Shown piece after piece: positions 33,022 to 43,262 of a stretch of 64,000 nucleotides of DNA (position 1 is its first letter; every line of letters begins with the position of its first letter). Both the position numbers and the translations under genes were made by a program. A model generated the notes under the pieces. The model worked only from the letters and a program-made list of their open reading frames with translations, was not told the DNA's origin and did not search any database. Origin of the DNA: Zarea fungicola (Eukaryota > Ascomycota > Sordariomycetes > Hypocreales > Cordycipitaceae); the NCBI GenBank assembly GCA_900169235.1, contig FWCC01000051.1, forward strand, positions 1-64,000, in the 5' to 3' direction.

Positions 33022-36000
33022 CTAACCAATGGCCATCAAGTCGCTAATCGCCTTCCACATCAGCTCTGGATTCTTTTGCACAACTGACCAGTGGTCGCCA
33101 TCCATGTCAATCATGTTGAAAGAGCTGCTGTGAGCCCCCCAGGCGGCAACCTCGTCTCGATATACCACATCATCCTTCCGCGCAGCGATGGCAGTTATGG
33201 GCACATCGAAAATGGCTTCCTCAGTGTATTGATAGCCAAGCATCAAGGACGAATCTTTTCTCATCATGGGCAGCATTGAACGGGCAAAGTCGGCACCTTC
33301 AACATACTGTGAGACGGCCATCACATACTCAGGACTGGCCTCTTCCGATGATATCTGCAAAAACAGCTCCCGCTGTTGTAACCATTTAACAAGCTGCGGT
33401 GCAATAGTACTTGTAATTAACAGCCGTGGGAGTGGCTTTCCTTGCCGTCGCAACTCCCTCATGGCTTCAAAGGCGACGATCCCTCCGAGTGAATGACCCC
33501 AGAAGACGTCTGCTTGCCCCACTGACTGTTCCAACTCTGTCAAAACTTCTGCAACAATATTTTGAATATTTGCTGGGATGGGCTCGTCGGCTCGGCCCTC
33601 CCTACCAGGCAACTGAACAGCAATAGGATCTATTCCCTCGGGGGGTTGGAGCAGGAATGAGTTAAACTGGGATGCTGCGCCGCCCATGGCGTGGAAACAT
33701 ATCACTCGTCTTCCGTGGCCAGTTCCCCGAATTAGCCAGGGCGACAATATTGAGAGTCCGTCAAGCAAGACGTCGTCAGTGAAGTTGTCCATGGAGACTT
33801 TCGCTATGCCTTGTGCGTCCGAGGTGTTCTTATATAGCGAACTATCAACGTCTTCTGCAACTTCTTGGAGCGTCGGGCCCTGAAACAGTCTCATCAGTGG
33901 CAGTGTAACCTGGAACGCCCGAATTATCACACCGCGCATCTGTGTGAGTGTCAAGGAATCCGACGCGTATTGGTCCATCTTTTCAGCAACGGAGATTCGA
34001 CTAGGCTCGAGTCCAACAGTGCTAGCGAGTCCGCGACGCAATGTTTCTGTGATTATTTCCAGTCTCTCCGGCCTAGGGAGGCGGGACATTAGTCCCTGTG
34101 ATTCGGACGCGCCACCCTTGGTCTCTTCTCCGGCCAGCATTGAGAAAAGGCCATTGCTACTGAGATGGGGGTATGCTTGTAGAAATCTCGACACGTCAAT
34201 ACCGAGTGCTAGCCTTTGTGTAACGTCCTGGAGTACCGCGCGCTCCAAGAGAGAGAGAATTGTTGGAAGACGAAGGAGAGAAAGACCCTGCATTTCTAGG
34301 TTCTCAACCAGCTCAGTAGGGTTCGCCGACTTGGCAACTATGCCGGCAAAGTCACCCAGGAGACCGAGATTTAGCGACAGTCCAGCCAAGCCAGAAGCAC
34401 GGCGGTGATGGGCCAGCGAATCGAGAAACTGATTTGCAGCTGAATAACTAAAGGTACCGGCAGCGGCTGTAATACTGGAGACAGAGGAAGTCATGGTGAA
34501 AAAGTCCAAATCCTTGTCCTTGGTTGCCAGGTGCAAGTTCCACGCTCCGATTGCCTTTGGTCCAAACACCTTCAAAAATGCATCGGGGGTAATATCATGG
34601 GAAAATGAGTCGTGCACAACAGCAGCGCAGTGTATAACGCCGACAATCGGCGGCCAGTCTGTCTCTTGCCCGAAGAGGGAGACAACAGAAGCGGCGCTAC
34701 TGACATCTGCGCTCTTGACATGGACTTTTGCGCCACATTCCTGCATATCTGCAATGATTGCCTGATCTTCCGGTGTCTTGGGTCCCGATCGGCTAACAAG
34801 CACGACATGCATGGCTCCTCGATCAACTAAGAACCGAGCCAAATGTAGTCCAAGGCCATTTGTTCCTCCTGTTACGAGGTAGCTCCTATCGCTCTGTAAC
34901 CGGAGCCTAGTTGGTGGCGCTGCGTCGACAGTTGCATTCTCTGGCATCTCTATCGCAACCTTTCCGATTACAGCAGACCGGGAAAGAGATGATATAGCTG
35001 TAGATAATTTTGAGATGGGAAATTTGGTGACAGTCGGGCCTTGCAACTGGCCATTCTCAAAAAGCTGACAGACAGCCTGCAGCATGCGACGATACAGAGT
35101 CGGCTTTTGCCCTGCCAGTCGGTCGATATCGATTGCGAAAAAAGAGCAGTTCTGACCAAATTTCTCTAATCCTAGCCTCATGTTCTGGTAAATATCCACC
35201 TTACCAATCTCCAGAAACCGCCCGAACGGGGCCAGGCATGCAATGGATTGGGTGAGCATAGGGCCTGTAAGAGAATTAAGCACCAAGTCCACGCCTTTTC
35301 CATTTGTTGCCTTCTTGACCTCATCGTGAAAGTTCAGAGATCTAGAGTCAAAAACTGCTTCGACCCCCATCTGTGATACCACTTCGCGACGCTCAGGGCT
35401 TCCAGCCGTTGCGAATATGCGAGCACCAAAAATCTGAGCGATTCGAATGGCAGCAATACCAACTCCGCCTGCTGCAGAGTGGATCAGAACACTCTCCCCT
35501 TGCGTCAGCCGTCCCAAATACAACAGTGCATAGTACGCCGTTACATAGACAGTAGGAATACAGGCAGCTTCGGCCATTGTGAGTGGAGAAGGGACTGGGG
35601 CAATAAGCCTGTAGTCGACAACGGCCAAACCGGCAAGGCCGTTGGGAAGCTGAGCCATGACGCGAGCACCGATATCAAACTCTTGTACGTCCTCACCCTT
35701 CTTGAGAACTTTTCCAGCAACTTCAAGACCAAGTTCTTGTTGTGCCAAGCCGCCGGACGTGGCTTTCTCAGTGAGCAGACCTAGGTCGTTCATGACATCT
35801 TTGTAGTTGAGACCGGCGGCATGAACTTCAATCATCACATCGTTCGGTCCCAGTTTAGCCAGTGCATGTTGTCGAATTACAATACTGTCTTCTGAGTCAC
35901 TTCCACGAGCTCTCTCACAACGATAGCTTCCTCCTCGCGCTGGGAGTATTGTTTTGGTTCGCTGTTCGGCAGCGACATCCACAGCTTCCAGCGCTTTAAA

Positions 36001-39000
36001 GAAGCGACCTTCTGGTCGGACTGCCACGACTGTGTCGTCACGGCCTGGACGAATAGTTTTAAATTCCTCTTCCAACAGTGTAGTGTTCGCACATTTTCCA
36101 GTCAGGCCTACGTCTATGACCCGAAGACGCGCTCGTGGGAACTCGTTGACCATGACTCGCACAGCTGCCTCCAATGAAGAGGAAAGCGGATCGCATTGCA
36201 TGTCCACTGGTGTCATTGATCCGCCGCGCGTGATGACAACAAACGAACAGGTAGCCTGCTGCTCATGAATCCAGCCAGCAATACGAATGAGTGCCTTGAA
36301 AATCAACTCCGTAGTCTGGTGAAGGTCGACGTCCCCGCTGTCAATTGGCGAGAAGACCGCAGGAACAAGCAGTAGCGTCCGACGGTCGAGTTCAAATCCT
36401 CGATCAACAGCGTTCCATTGGGTATCAGCGGCATCCAAATTTTGTCGAGTGATGCGAGCATCTGGAAAGGCTCGTTGTAGCGGCGACAACCAGTCAAAGG
36501 CGGAAAGCCCCGAGTCGAGGACAAAGATGTTGGAGAAGTTGACATCTACCCTTCTCAATCCTGCCTGCGAATCTTCTGATTGGAAACAGAGTCGATGTTC
36601 TCTTGGTAGGCTTGCAGCTTGGCTTTCGAGTGATTTCAAGGATAAACCAGCAATAACGGCCAGAACTTGCCCATTCTCGCCGTAGATCGAGACGTTGCAT
36701 CGAATTACAGCATTGCTGCGTGATATTATCTTAATATGCGCAAAGGCAGATGCAGCGCCATTTGCATTGCATATTAAAACTTTATCCGTTTGAGAAGGCA
36801 AGTAGGCAATACGGGAGTCACCATGATGATGAACGTCGGCAAAAAGTGTATGATTGCAAGCGTCCAAGAGAGCAGGGTGGAACCTAAATCGTGCAGCCTC
36901 CTGTTGGCAGGACGGTGGAAGCTTCACGTACGAAAAGAGCTCATTTCCGAACCTCCAGATATTTTGGACGGCTCTAAATGCCTCGCCATATCGAAGGCCA
37001 GATTCTTCGAGCTTTTGGTAGAAGATCTCAACATTGACCTCTGAGCCAGTCTGAATCCGAGCCCTGACGCTGCCCAGGTCTTCCACGTTGACGCTTGGGG
37101 GTAGATCAACCATGTTTATTCGTCCACGGGAGCAAATTTGCCATGCACTTGCGCTAGACGAAGCCGCTTGCCGTGATGCGATGGCAAAGTCTTTTTCTGG
37201 CGAAGTAATCTCAAGCTGCACCTGCGGAGGAAATTCTTCGGCAGCAGCCAGCACCACAGGATGGTCAAAACGAAGATCTTCAAGCCAAATTTCCGCATCA
37301 TGAGGCATATACTCTCTCGCGGCAAGGTATGCTGCCTCAAGATGCCCCGTCATTGGGAAAATCAAGCTGCCATCTACCTCGTGGTCTGACAGGAAAGGAA
37401 ACGCGCCAGTGCTAAGCCTGAGGCGTAGCGTGCCTCTGCCATAGTCGGTCAGGCTAGTAGAATCCTCAAGAAAAGGATGTCGAGAGTGCTCTAGCCGGCG
37501 GTTTTGGGCTTCGGGGTGCTCGAACCAGTAGTTTTCTCTCTGAAAAGGGTACAGTGGCAGGTTCACAAAAGAACCAGAACCTCCATTGAAGGCCTCGATA
37601 TCAACTTCAACCCCTAGAGTATGCATAGCGCCAATGATGTGTGAGATGGGTACAAGGTCATTCTCCCGAATCATGGCTGGAAGAATATAAGCAGGGACTT
37701 TTTCCAACGCAGCAACCTCCCGTGTGCCAGATACCAGGACTGGATGTGGGCCGATTTCAATGAAAACATTGCAGCCATCTTGAAGCATTCTGGTTGCTGT
37801 TTCAACATATCGAACAGGCTTTCGCACGTTTTCAAACCAGTAATGGCCATTCAAGTGTGTTCCCGGTTCAATAAAGGTGGTGACTGTGGAGTAGAGCGCA
37901 ATGTCAGTGCACTTGCTTCGGACTCCAGAGACAGAGAAGCTCTCGAGTAACTCTGTCTTCAGTGGATCCATGAAATGGCTATGATATGGAACCTCGACTT
38001 TGACAAATCGAGAAAATACCCCGCGATCATGAAGCTCTCCAGCCAACGTTTCAAGACATTCTGTGTCGCCAGAGAGAGTAGTCATTTTGGGGCCATTGAG
38101 AGTGGCAATTTCGATTTTGGCAGCAAACTTGCGCCTGGATATGATTCGCGATGCCTCTGCAGACGATATCCCAGCGGCTAGCATGGAACCAGTACCAGAT
38201 GCTTTGCTCTGGATTGTGGAACGCAGATAAATGACCTCGACAGCTTCCTCCAGGTTAAGAGCACCTGCAATATGTGCGGCTGCCACTTCACCAATAGAGT
38301 GGCCAACTATTGCATCTGGCTTCATTCCATACGACATCAAAGTTCTTGCCAGCGCGATTTGAATGGCAGCGATAGCCGGCTGGACAATTGCAGTTTTGTT
38401 TAACCTTGAGACACTGCCGTCGGCATTCATCTCTGACAAGATGGAGAAACCTGCTAGACGTGCAAAGACCGCGTCAAATGCGGCCAAGTACTTGCGGAAT
38501 GTTTGTTCTTGAGCCGCTAGGGCTGCACCCATGCCCAGCCATTGACCACCCTGTCCAGAAAAGACAAATGCAACTTTTGAGGGCTTGTTAATCCGCTTCT
38601 GAAGTGTTAGAATATCCTTTGACACCCCACCGGCGGCAATAATATCTAGCTGGGAACATAGATCATCCATACTTGTCGCTGAAATAATTGAGGTCTGCGA
38701 GTGATGGCTTCGACGCATGTTTAGAGTATATGCGACATCATCCAGATTCAAATCCTCATGTCGGAGGTGTGAGGAGAGATCTCTTGCGGCATGTTCCATC
38801 GCTTGCAGTGATCGTGCGGATATAGTAAAGGCTCGTGCCCCGTGGCTTGGCTGAGACCTGGTTGTGGACCTTGGGGCTTGCTCTAGGATTGCGTGTGCAT
38901 TGGTCCCTCCTGCACCAAAAGAATTGACACCAACCCATATCGGACGATCTCGAGATATTTTAGTTGCGTTTAACGGCACTTTGAGCCTTAGGCTTTCAAA

Positions 39001-40245
39001 GTCAATGGAGGGATTCGGGCTGATGTGGTTTGTCTGCGGCGGGATCACTCCGTGATATGTGACCAAGGCAGCTTTGATGAAGCCGGCAATACCTGCTGCC
39101 CCTTCAAGATGGCCAAAATTTCCCTTGAGGGAGCCTATCCACAGAGATTCGCTGTCTTTGGATCGTATCTGTCCCAGTTGCTGTCCCAACGCATTTGCTT
39201 CAATCGGGTCACCAACAACAGTTCCCGGACCATGGGCCTCCACATACCGAACCTTGGCCGGATCAACACCTGAACGCGAATACAGTGACTTCAATAATGC
39301 ACTTTGGGCCTTCAAACTGGGGACTGTGAATCCGTCTGGCGTGTATCCATCCTGATTCACCAATGACCCTCGGATCAAGGCATAGATTCTGTCCTTGTCG
39401 CGAAGTGCTCGACTGAGCGGTTTCAGGAACACCATTCCAACGCCTTCGCTGCGGACATATCCATTTGCAGCTGCATCAAATGACTTGCACGCCCCGTCGG
39501 GAGAGAGGAAGCCACCTTTGGACATTAGAATGCTAGACTCTGGTCGTAGGATGGCGTTCACGCCGCCAGCAAGAGCACCGTCGCTTTCATGGGCCCAGAT
39601 ACTTTGGCACGCTAGATGCAAAGAGACAAGACTGCTGGAGCAAGCAGTATCAACAGTGAGACTGGGGCCCTGGAGGTCTAGTCGATGGGAGACTCGATTT
39701 GCGATGGAGCAGTTCGCAACCCCCATGGCGAGGTGGGGACTGATGTGATCGCGCTGCTTGGTGGTTGTCACCAATGTCATGTAGTCTGATAGAAAATTTC
39801 CCAAAAAGACACCGGTTCGAGATCCAGCTACTTGTTCGAGGGTTGTGCCGGAATCTTCGAGCGCATGTACACTTGCCTCCAAAACGAGGCGTTGTTGGGG
39901 GTCAATTCTTGAGGCTTCCGCCGGGTAGTATCCAAAGAATTCGGCGTCAAACGCAGCAATATCCTGGACAAACCCGCCTTTGCAGTTTCGAATCGCTCCA
40001 TACTTGCGGGGGTCTCCATTGTCATGGAACGAAGCAAAATCGAATCGATCAGCCGGAATCTCAGATACTGTGTCGATACCATCGAGTAAAGTTTCCCAGA
40101 ATGCCTTGACAGTGCTCACACCACCGGGCAAGCGACATCCAATTCCAACCACGGCGATGGGCTCACGAATTGGCGGTTTCGTTGAAGGTTCTTGTGACTG
40201 GGTTGAACCAGAGCCCGTGAAATCTTGAAATAAATTTAATGGCAT
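33022..40245 (-). CDS. Highly reducing type I polyketide synthase, KS-AT-DH-ER-KR-ACP-TE
   Basis: One uninterrupted frame of 2407 residues. KS (about 26-455): Cys202 in DTACSSSL, His338 in EAHGPGT (EAHGTGT is usual), His379 in GNFGH. AT (about 555-860): GHSIG with Ser650 and YHSH at 754-757. DH (about 922-1210): HEVDGSLIFP with His955, and Asp1128 in LLDACNH. There is no methyltransferase; a linker of about 230 residues follows. ER (about 1435-1765): NADPH site HSAAGGVG. KR (about 1785-1960): GGTNGLG and Tyr1934. ACP (about 2065-2140): Ser2097 in ASDSL. TE (about 2170-2400): Ser2252 in GHSLGG and His2385. All catalytic residues are present, so it should make a fully or mostly reduced chain and release it itself. 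Most fungal reducing PKSs lack a TE and many have a methyltransferase and introns. No clear tailoring genes flank it; the nearest candidates are a transporter and a transcription factor. Product unknown. Confidence 0.95.
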   Translation of the reverse strand: MPLNLFQDFTGSGSTQSQEPSTKPPIREPIAVVGIGCRLPGGVSTVKAFWETLLDGIDTVSEIPADRFDFASFHDNGDPRKYGAIRNCKGGFVQDIAAFDAEFFGYYPAEASRIDPQQRLVLEASVHALEDSGTTLEQVAGSRTGVFLGNFLSDYMTLVTTTKQRDHISPHLAMGVANCSIANRVSHRLDLQGPSLTVDTACSSSLVSLHLACQSIWAHESDGALAGGVNAILRPESSILMSKGGFLSPDGACKSFDAAANGYVRSEGVGMVFLKPLSRALRDKDRIYALIRGSLVNQDGYTPDGFTVPSLKAQSALLKSLYSRSGVDPAKVRYVEAHGPGTVVGDPIEANALGQQLGQIRSKDSESLWIGSLKGNFGHLEGAAGIAGFIKAALVTYHGVIPPQTNHISPNPSIDFESLRLKVPLNATKISRDRPIWVGVNSFGAGGTNAHAILEQAPRSTTRSQPSHGARAFTISARSLQAMEHAARDLSSHLRHEDLNLDDVAYTLNMRRSHHSQTSIISATSMDDLCSQLDIIAAGGVSKDILTLQKRINKPSKVAFVFSGQGGQWLGMGAALAAQEQTFRKYLAAFDAVFARLAGFSILSEMNADGSVSRLNKTAIVQPAIAAIQIALARTLMSYGMKPDAIVGHSIGEVAAAHIAGALNLEEAVEVIYLRSTIQSKASGTGSMLAAGISSAEASRIISRRKFAAKIEIATLNGPKMTTLSGDTECLETLAGELHDRGVFSRFVKVEVPYHSHFMDPLKTELLESFSVSGVRSKCTDIALYSTVTTFIEPGTHLNGHYWFENVRKPVRYVETATRMLQDGCNVFIEIGPHPVLVSGTREVAALEKVPAYILPAMIRENDLVPISHIIGAMHTLGVEVDIEAFNGGSGSFVNLPLYPFQRENYWFEHPEAQNRRLEHSRHPFLEDSTSLTDYGRGTLRLRLSTGAFPFLSDHEVDGSLIFPMTGHLEAAYLAAREYMPHDAEIWLEDLRFDHPVVLAAAEEFPPQVQLEITSPEKDFAIASRQAASSSASAWQICSRGRINMVDLPPSVNVEDLGSVRARIQTGSEVNVEIFYQKLEESGLRYGEAFRAVQNIWRFGNELFSYVKLPPSCQQEAARFRFHPALLDACNHTLFADVHHHGDSRIAYLPSQTDKVLICNANGAASAFAHIKIISRSNAVIRCNVSIYGENGQVLAVIAGLSLKSLESQAASLPREHRLCFQSEDSQAGLRRVDVNFSNIFVLDSGLSAFDWLSPLQRAFPDARITRQNLDAADTQWNAVDRGFELDRRTLLLVPAVFSPIDSGDVDLHQTTELIFKALIRIAGWIHEQQATCSFVVITRGGSMTPVDMQCDPLSSSLEAAVRVMVNEFPRARLRVIDVGLTGKCANTTLLEEEFKTIRPGRDDTVVAVRPEGRFFKALEAVDVAAEQRTKTILPARGGSYRCERARGSDSEDSIVIRQHALAKLGPNDVMIEVHAAGLNYKDVMNDLGLLTEKATSGGLAQQELGLEVAGKVLKKGEDVQEFDIGARVMAQLPNGLAGLAVVDYRLIAPVPSPLTMAEAACIPTVYVTAYYALLYLGRLTQGESVLIHSAAGGVGIAAIRIAQIFGARIFATAGSPERREVVSQMGVEAVFDSRSLNFHDEVKKATNGKGVDLVLNSLTGPMLTQSIACLAPFGRFLEIGKVDIYQNMRLGLEKFGQNCSFFAIDIDRLAGQKPTLYRRMLQAVCQLFENGQLQGPTVTKFPISKLSTAISSLSRSAVIGKVAIEMPENATVDAAPPTRLRLQSDRSYLVTGGTNGLGLHLARFLVDRGAMHVVLVSRSGPKTPEDQAIIADMQECGAKVHVKSADVSSAASVVSLFGQETDWPPIVGVIHCAAVVHDSFSHDITPDAFLKVFGPKAIGAWNLHLATKDKDLDFFTMTSSVSSITAAAGTFSYSAANQFLDSLAHHRRASGLAGLSLNLGLLGDFAGIVAKSANPTELVENLEMQGLSLLRLPTILSLLERAVLQDVTQRLALGIDVSRFLQAYPHLSSNGLFSMLAGEETKGGASESQGLMSRLPRPERLEIITETLRRGLASTVGLEPSRISVAEKMDQYASDSLTLTQMRGVIIRAFQVTLPLMRLFQGPTLQEVAEDVDSSLYKNTSDAQGIAKVSMDNFTDDVLLDGLSILSPWLIRGTGHGRRVICFHAMGGAASQFNSFLLQPPEGIDPIAVQLPGREGRADEPIPANIQNIVAEVLTELEQSVGQADVFWGHSLGGIVAFEAMRELRRQGKPLPRLLITSTIAPQLVKWLQQRELFLQISSEEASPEYVMAVSQYVEGADFARSMLPMMRKDSSLMLGYQYTEEAIFDVPITAIAARKDDVVYRDEVAAWGAHSSSFNMIDMDGDHWSVVQKNPELMWKAISDLMAIG

Positions 40246-43200
40246 TTCAACGTTGTAATCAGACCTCGCTAAGCTTGAGTTCTTTAATCCTTTGGAGATT
40301 TGATGTTTTTACAGAGAATCAACTGGCTACTTATATCACTTAACACAGAACGTCAAGGCCCCTGCTGTGAAAATTTGTTACTGGACTACTTTTCAAGACT
40401 TGCATATTGTAAAAAGCAAAATATGGGACTATTTAGGCTAATGTCAATGATAGATTGTCAGGGGGGCATGGAGGGCTAAAGCAGCTCCGAATCCACGCCA
40501 CCAAGCATAGAGTAGAGCAAGCTGAAATATAGTCGATGAGAGTTTACTTCAAAGCTGCCGCTCGACAACTAAATAGTGCAGCTGTCCACTCAAACTCGGT
40601 TATTGGAAAGATCTGAGAAGGGCGTTGCCTTAAGCTATCCCCGAATTTCATTTTTTATAATTTGCGTTATTTTAACTTGCAACCAAATTCGACGGACACA
40701 CGTGCCTCTTGTGAAGTCCCATAAGCTTAGACTAGTTCACTTCCAAGACCCATGGGTGATCGAGCAGGCAGTGGGACAAAACGGATCATCCCATACTGCG
40801 GGCTTGAAACCTTATCAGCTCTCCACCTGATTGAACAGAGTCAGCTCCATGTCAACCGGGTTGCGATTCGTTGTACAGAGAACGCCATGGTAATGTGCAA
40901 ATTCCCATGGCTGGCTGATTAATTTGATATATTTGGTCCACTCGCAAACTGGCATGGTGGATACTGATCAACATTCTGATCAGCTCGTGATGTTGCAAGA
41001 GACTCAGCTACCCCGCTGGCGCCACGACATCTTCGCTGGCTGAAGAAAAGAGCTATCCTTGTAGGCAGGTGGCAGGGGTAGCTCACGCCGGTGTCTGGAC
41101 CCTTATTATAGGGCCGAGGGGACTTGTATGGAGTTCAGATGGTGGGTTGAACCAGGTATTCGGGCCAAAGTCACAGCGCGCGCTTGGTCATGTTCCACTG
41201 CATTTGACAGCGGAGCCATCTGCGCATTTTGGAGACTCAAAGCCTTAGCGTTGTGAACCCGTTCAGTTGTGAACTGTATAGGAAGCGGCAATGAAATAGA
41301 GCTTCCAATGGAAAATTTCAAGTGTGTTTGGTGCTCAAGTTGAAGGCTGATATGACGGGAAATACGAGAACAAAACGACATGACCAGCTACAGAGCTTCA
41401 TGCGCGAACAGTATCGCAAGGGACGTTGCACGCAGTCTTTTGTTGCTTCTTAGTCTGAGGTGGGGATACCGGACTTCGCAACACGATCACGCTCTACCTC
41501 GGCTTGTTGAAAGCAACCCGTGATGCCGCATGACGCTCTGAGATTTTCTTGGGTCTTGTCCGAGATAGTCTGATTGTTGAAACTAAAAAACGGGTCGGCA
41601 CGCGTGGGGCTGATGGTAACGCACGGCCTCAGGACCCTTGGACAAAAGCAATTAACGGTGGGACGTGTTGCAGCAGACCAAGGAGACTGGATATGATAGG
41701 AGATGATAAACTGGCGGATCAATAGGATCAATTTGTATGAGGCTATTAGAAATTTCTCATCAGTTAACTGGACATTATAGAGACCACCTGCCTCTGCGGC
41801 AATCAAACCACACAAATAGTAATAAGAAATGTCTTCACTTAGCTGTAGGCTTGTCACCATTGTGTGGCGAGTTTCAAGTGACATACATCCTACGACTATA
41901 TTACCGTTAATATTTTCTTTTTCTTTTTTTTCTTTTTCCCATCACATATACCTTGGTGCGGCGACCGGACAATATGCTCTCTCGGTAGATGTAGATGTTC
42001 GGTATAGGCCAAGGGCACTTGAGGCGAGGCTCTGATACACTGGCCTCATGTGCTTGATGGCTGTTCATACTTCAATCCGCAACCTTCAATTTCATTCCTC
42101 TAATAAAACCACAATTGCACTTTTCCGTTCAATGGACGACGTGACTGACTTCCGCTTTCTATTGCTCTGTCCTCCGGAACAGTAATTTGCAGAGATCATC
42201 ACGGAACTGAGGACAGGTCTTTGCGTGTTGGCGTTTTGTAGGAGACGTTGGCATGGCACAATAAGACTGACTTTCAACATGGGAAAAATGATCAAAGCCC
42301 AGTTGACACTGCCCAGCTTCTCTTTTTGAGCACATTTATAGTAAAGAATTATTCCGTTCCAGATGTCAGATCCGCAATCTAAAGTTACGTCAACGGCAAC
42401 ATCTCTCATGCACAGCGGGAAATTACGTCGAGCAACCCTCTGCCGATTCCGATTCGGCGGTCGAAAGGTAGTGCGTAATGTGACACTAGCACACAACGGT
42501 CGATTTCGACTCAAGATTCGACTTACCCATGGAAAGATACGACTTGCGGCTAATGACTGTGTCGTTGGGAAGGACATGAGGCTCAGGACACCACCGAGCT
42601 TTGGCACCAGCGCGACGTTTCTACGACCACCATCTTTTGGCTGACGGAGCAGAGCGAGCCTGATATTGCAGATAAGTAACATAATGGACAGTGCGAGAAC
42701 AGTTACAAAAGGATTGACAAGTGCATGAGGTTGATGCTGTGGGAAGGTGGCCAGTACGCCATGCGAGCCATCAGTGACAAGCAAAACATAAATTACTGGG
42801 TTGAGGTCAAAACTGCATTTGTTTTTATGACTTTTTCTTCAACTAAAAAACACTAGCCCGAGCAGAGTATAGTCAGATTTGTGCTGCACTAGTTGTAGGG
42901 TGTTTTGGCACATTGTAGCTGAGGAGCAGCAACCTGGGCGACAGCTCCTGCAGCATCGCGTCTGTTCACATGGCACCCAAGATGCAAACAAAGATTCTAC
43001 ATCCTCGCCAAGCAAGCATCACATTATTCTGCAGATTACGCCGAACCTATCATTAACGCTTGCATATCCTATCAATTGTCATACTTTTTTCCTGCTGTAT
43101 TCCCAACATCAGGTCTCATCTTGACCGGCTTCTGCTCCATCGCCTGCGACGCAATTGACTTTAGGCCATCTGTCTGCTTCAAGATGTCATATCGATCTAT

Positions 43201-43262
43201 TCTGCTTTAAGGCAATCATCAAGCAATACATCCATCCGTCCATAAACTGCATTTCGGGGACC
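40246..43262. other. 3-kb divergent intergenic region of PKS and transporter genes
   Basis: No supported gene. Two longer minus-strand frames (41450-41884 and 42092-42784) lack recognisable domains, and the longer one lacks an early ATG. The region must contain both promoters. A pyrimidine-rich run near 41910-41940 could belong to a promoter. Confidence 0.5.

Noticed and set aside
36390..36405. GTTCAAATCC, tRNA B-box-like
   Set aside because: Lies inside the PKS coding sequence with no A-box or cloverleaf around it; no tRNA gene was found in the window.
12565..40245. Idea that the P450, reductases, regulator and PKS form one biosynthetic cluster
   Set aside because: Large gaps, wall-protein genes and a dead gene lie between them; nothing in the sequence links them.
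41450..41884. 144-residue minus-strand frame
   Set aside because: No recognisable motif, irregular composition and no context support.
42092..42784. 230-residue minus-strand frame between PKS and transporter genes
   Set aside because: Opens at TTG with the first Met around residue 35, shows no domain, and a frame this long is possible by chance in 64 kb.
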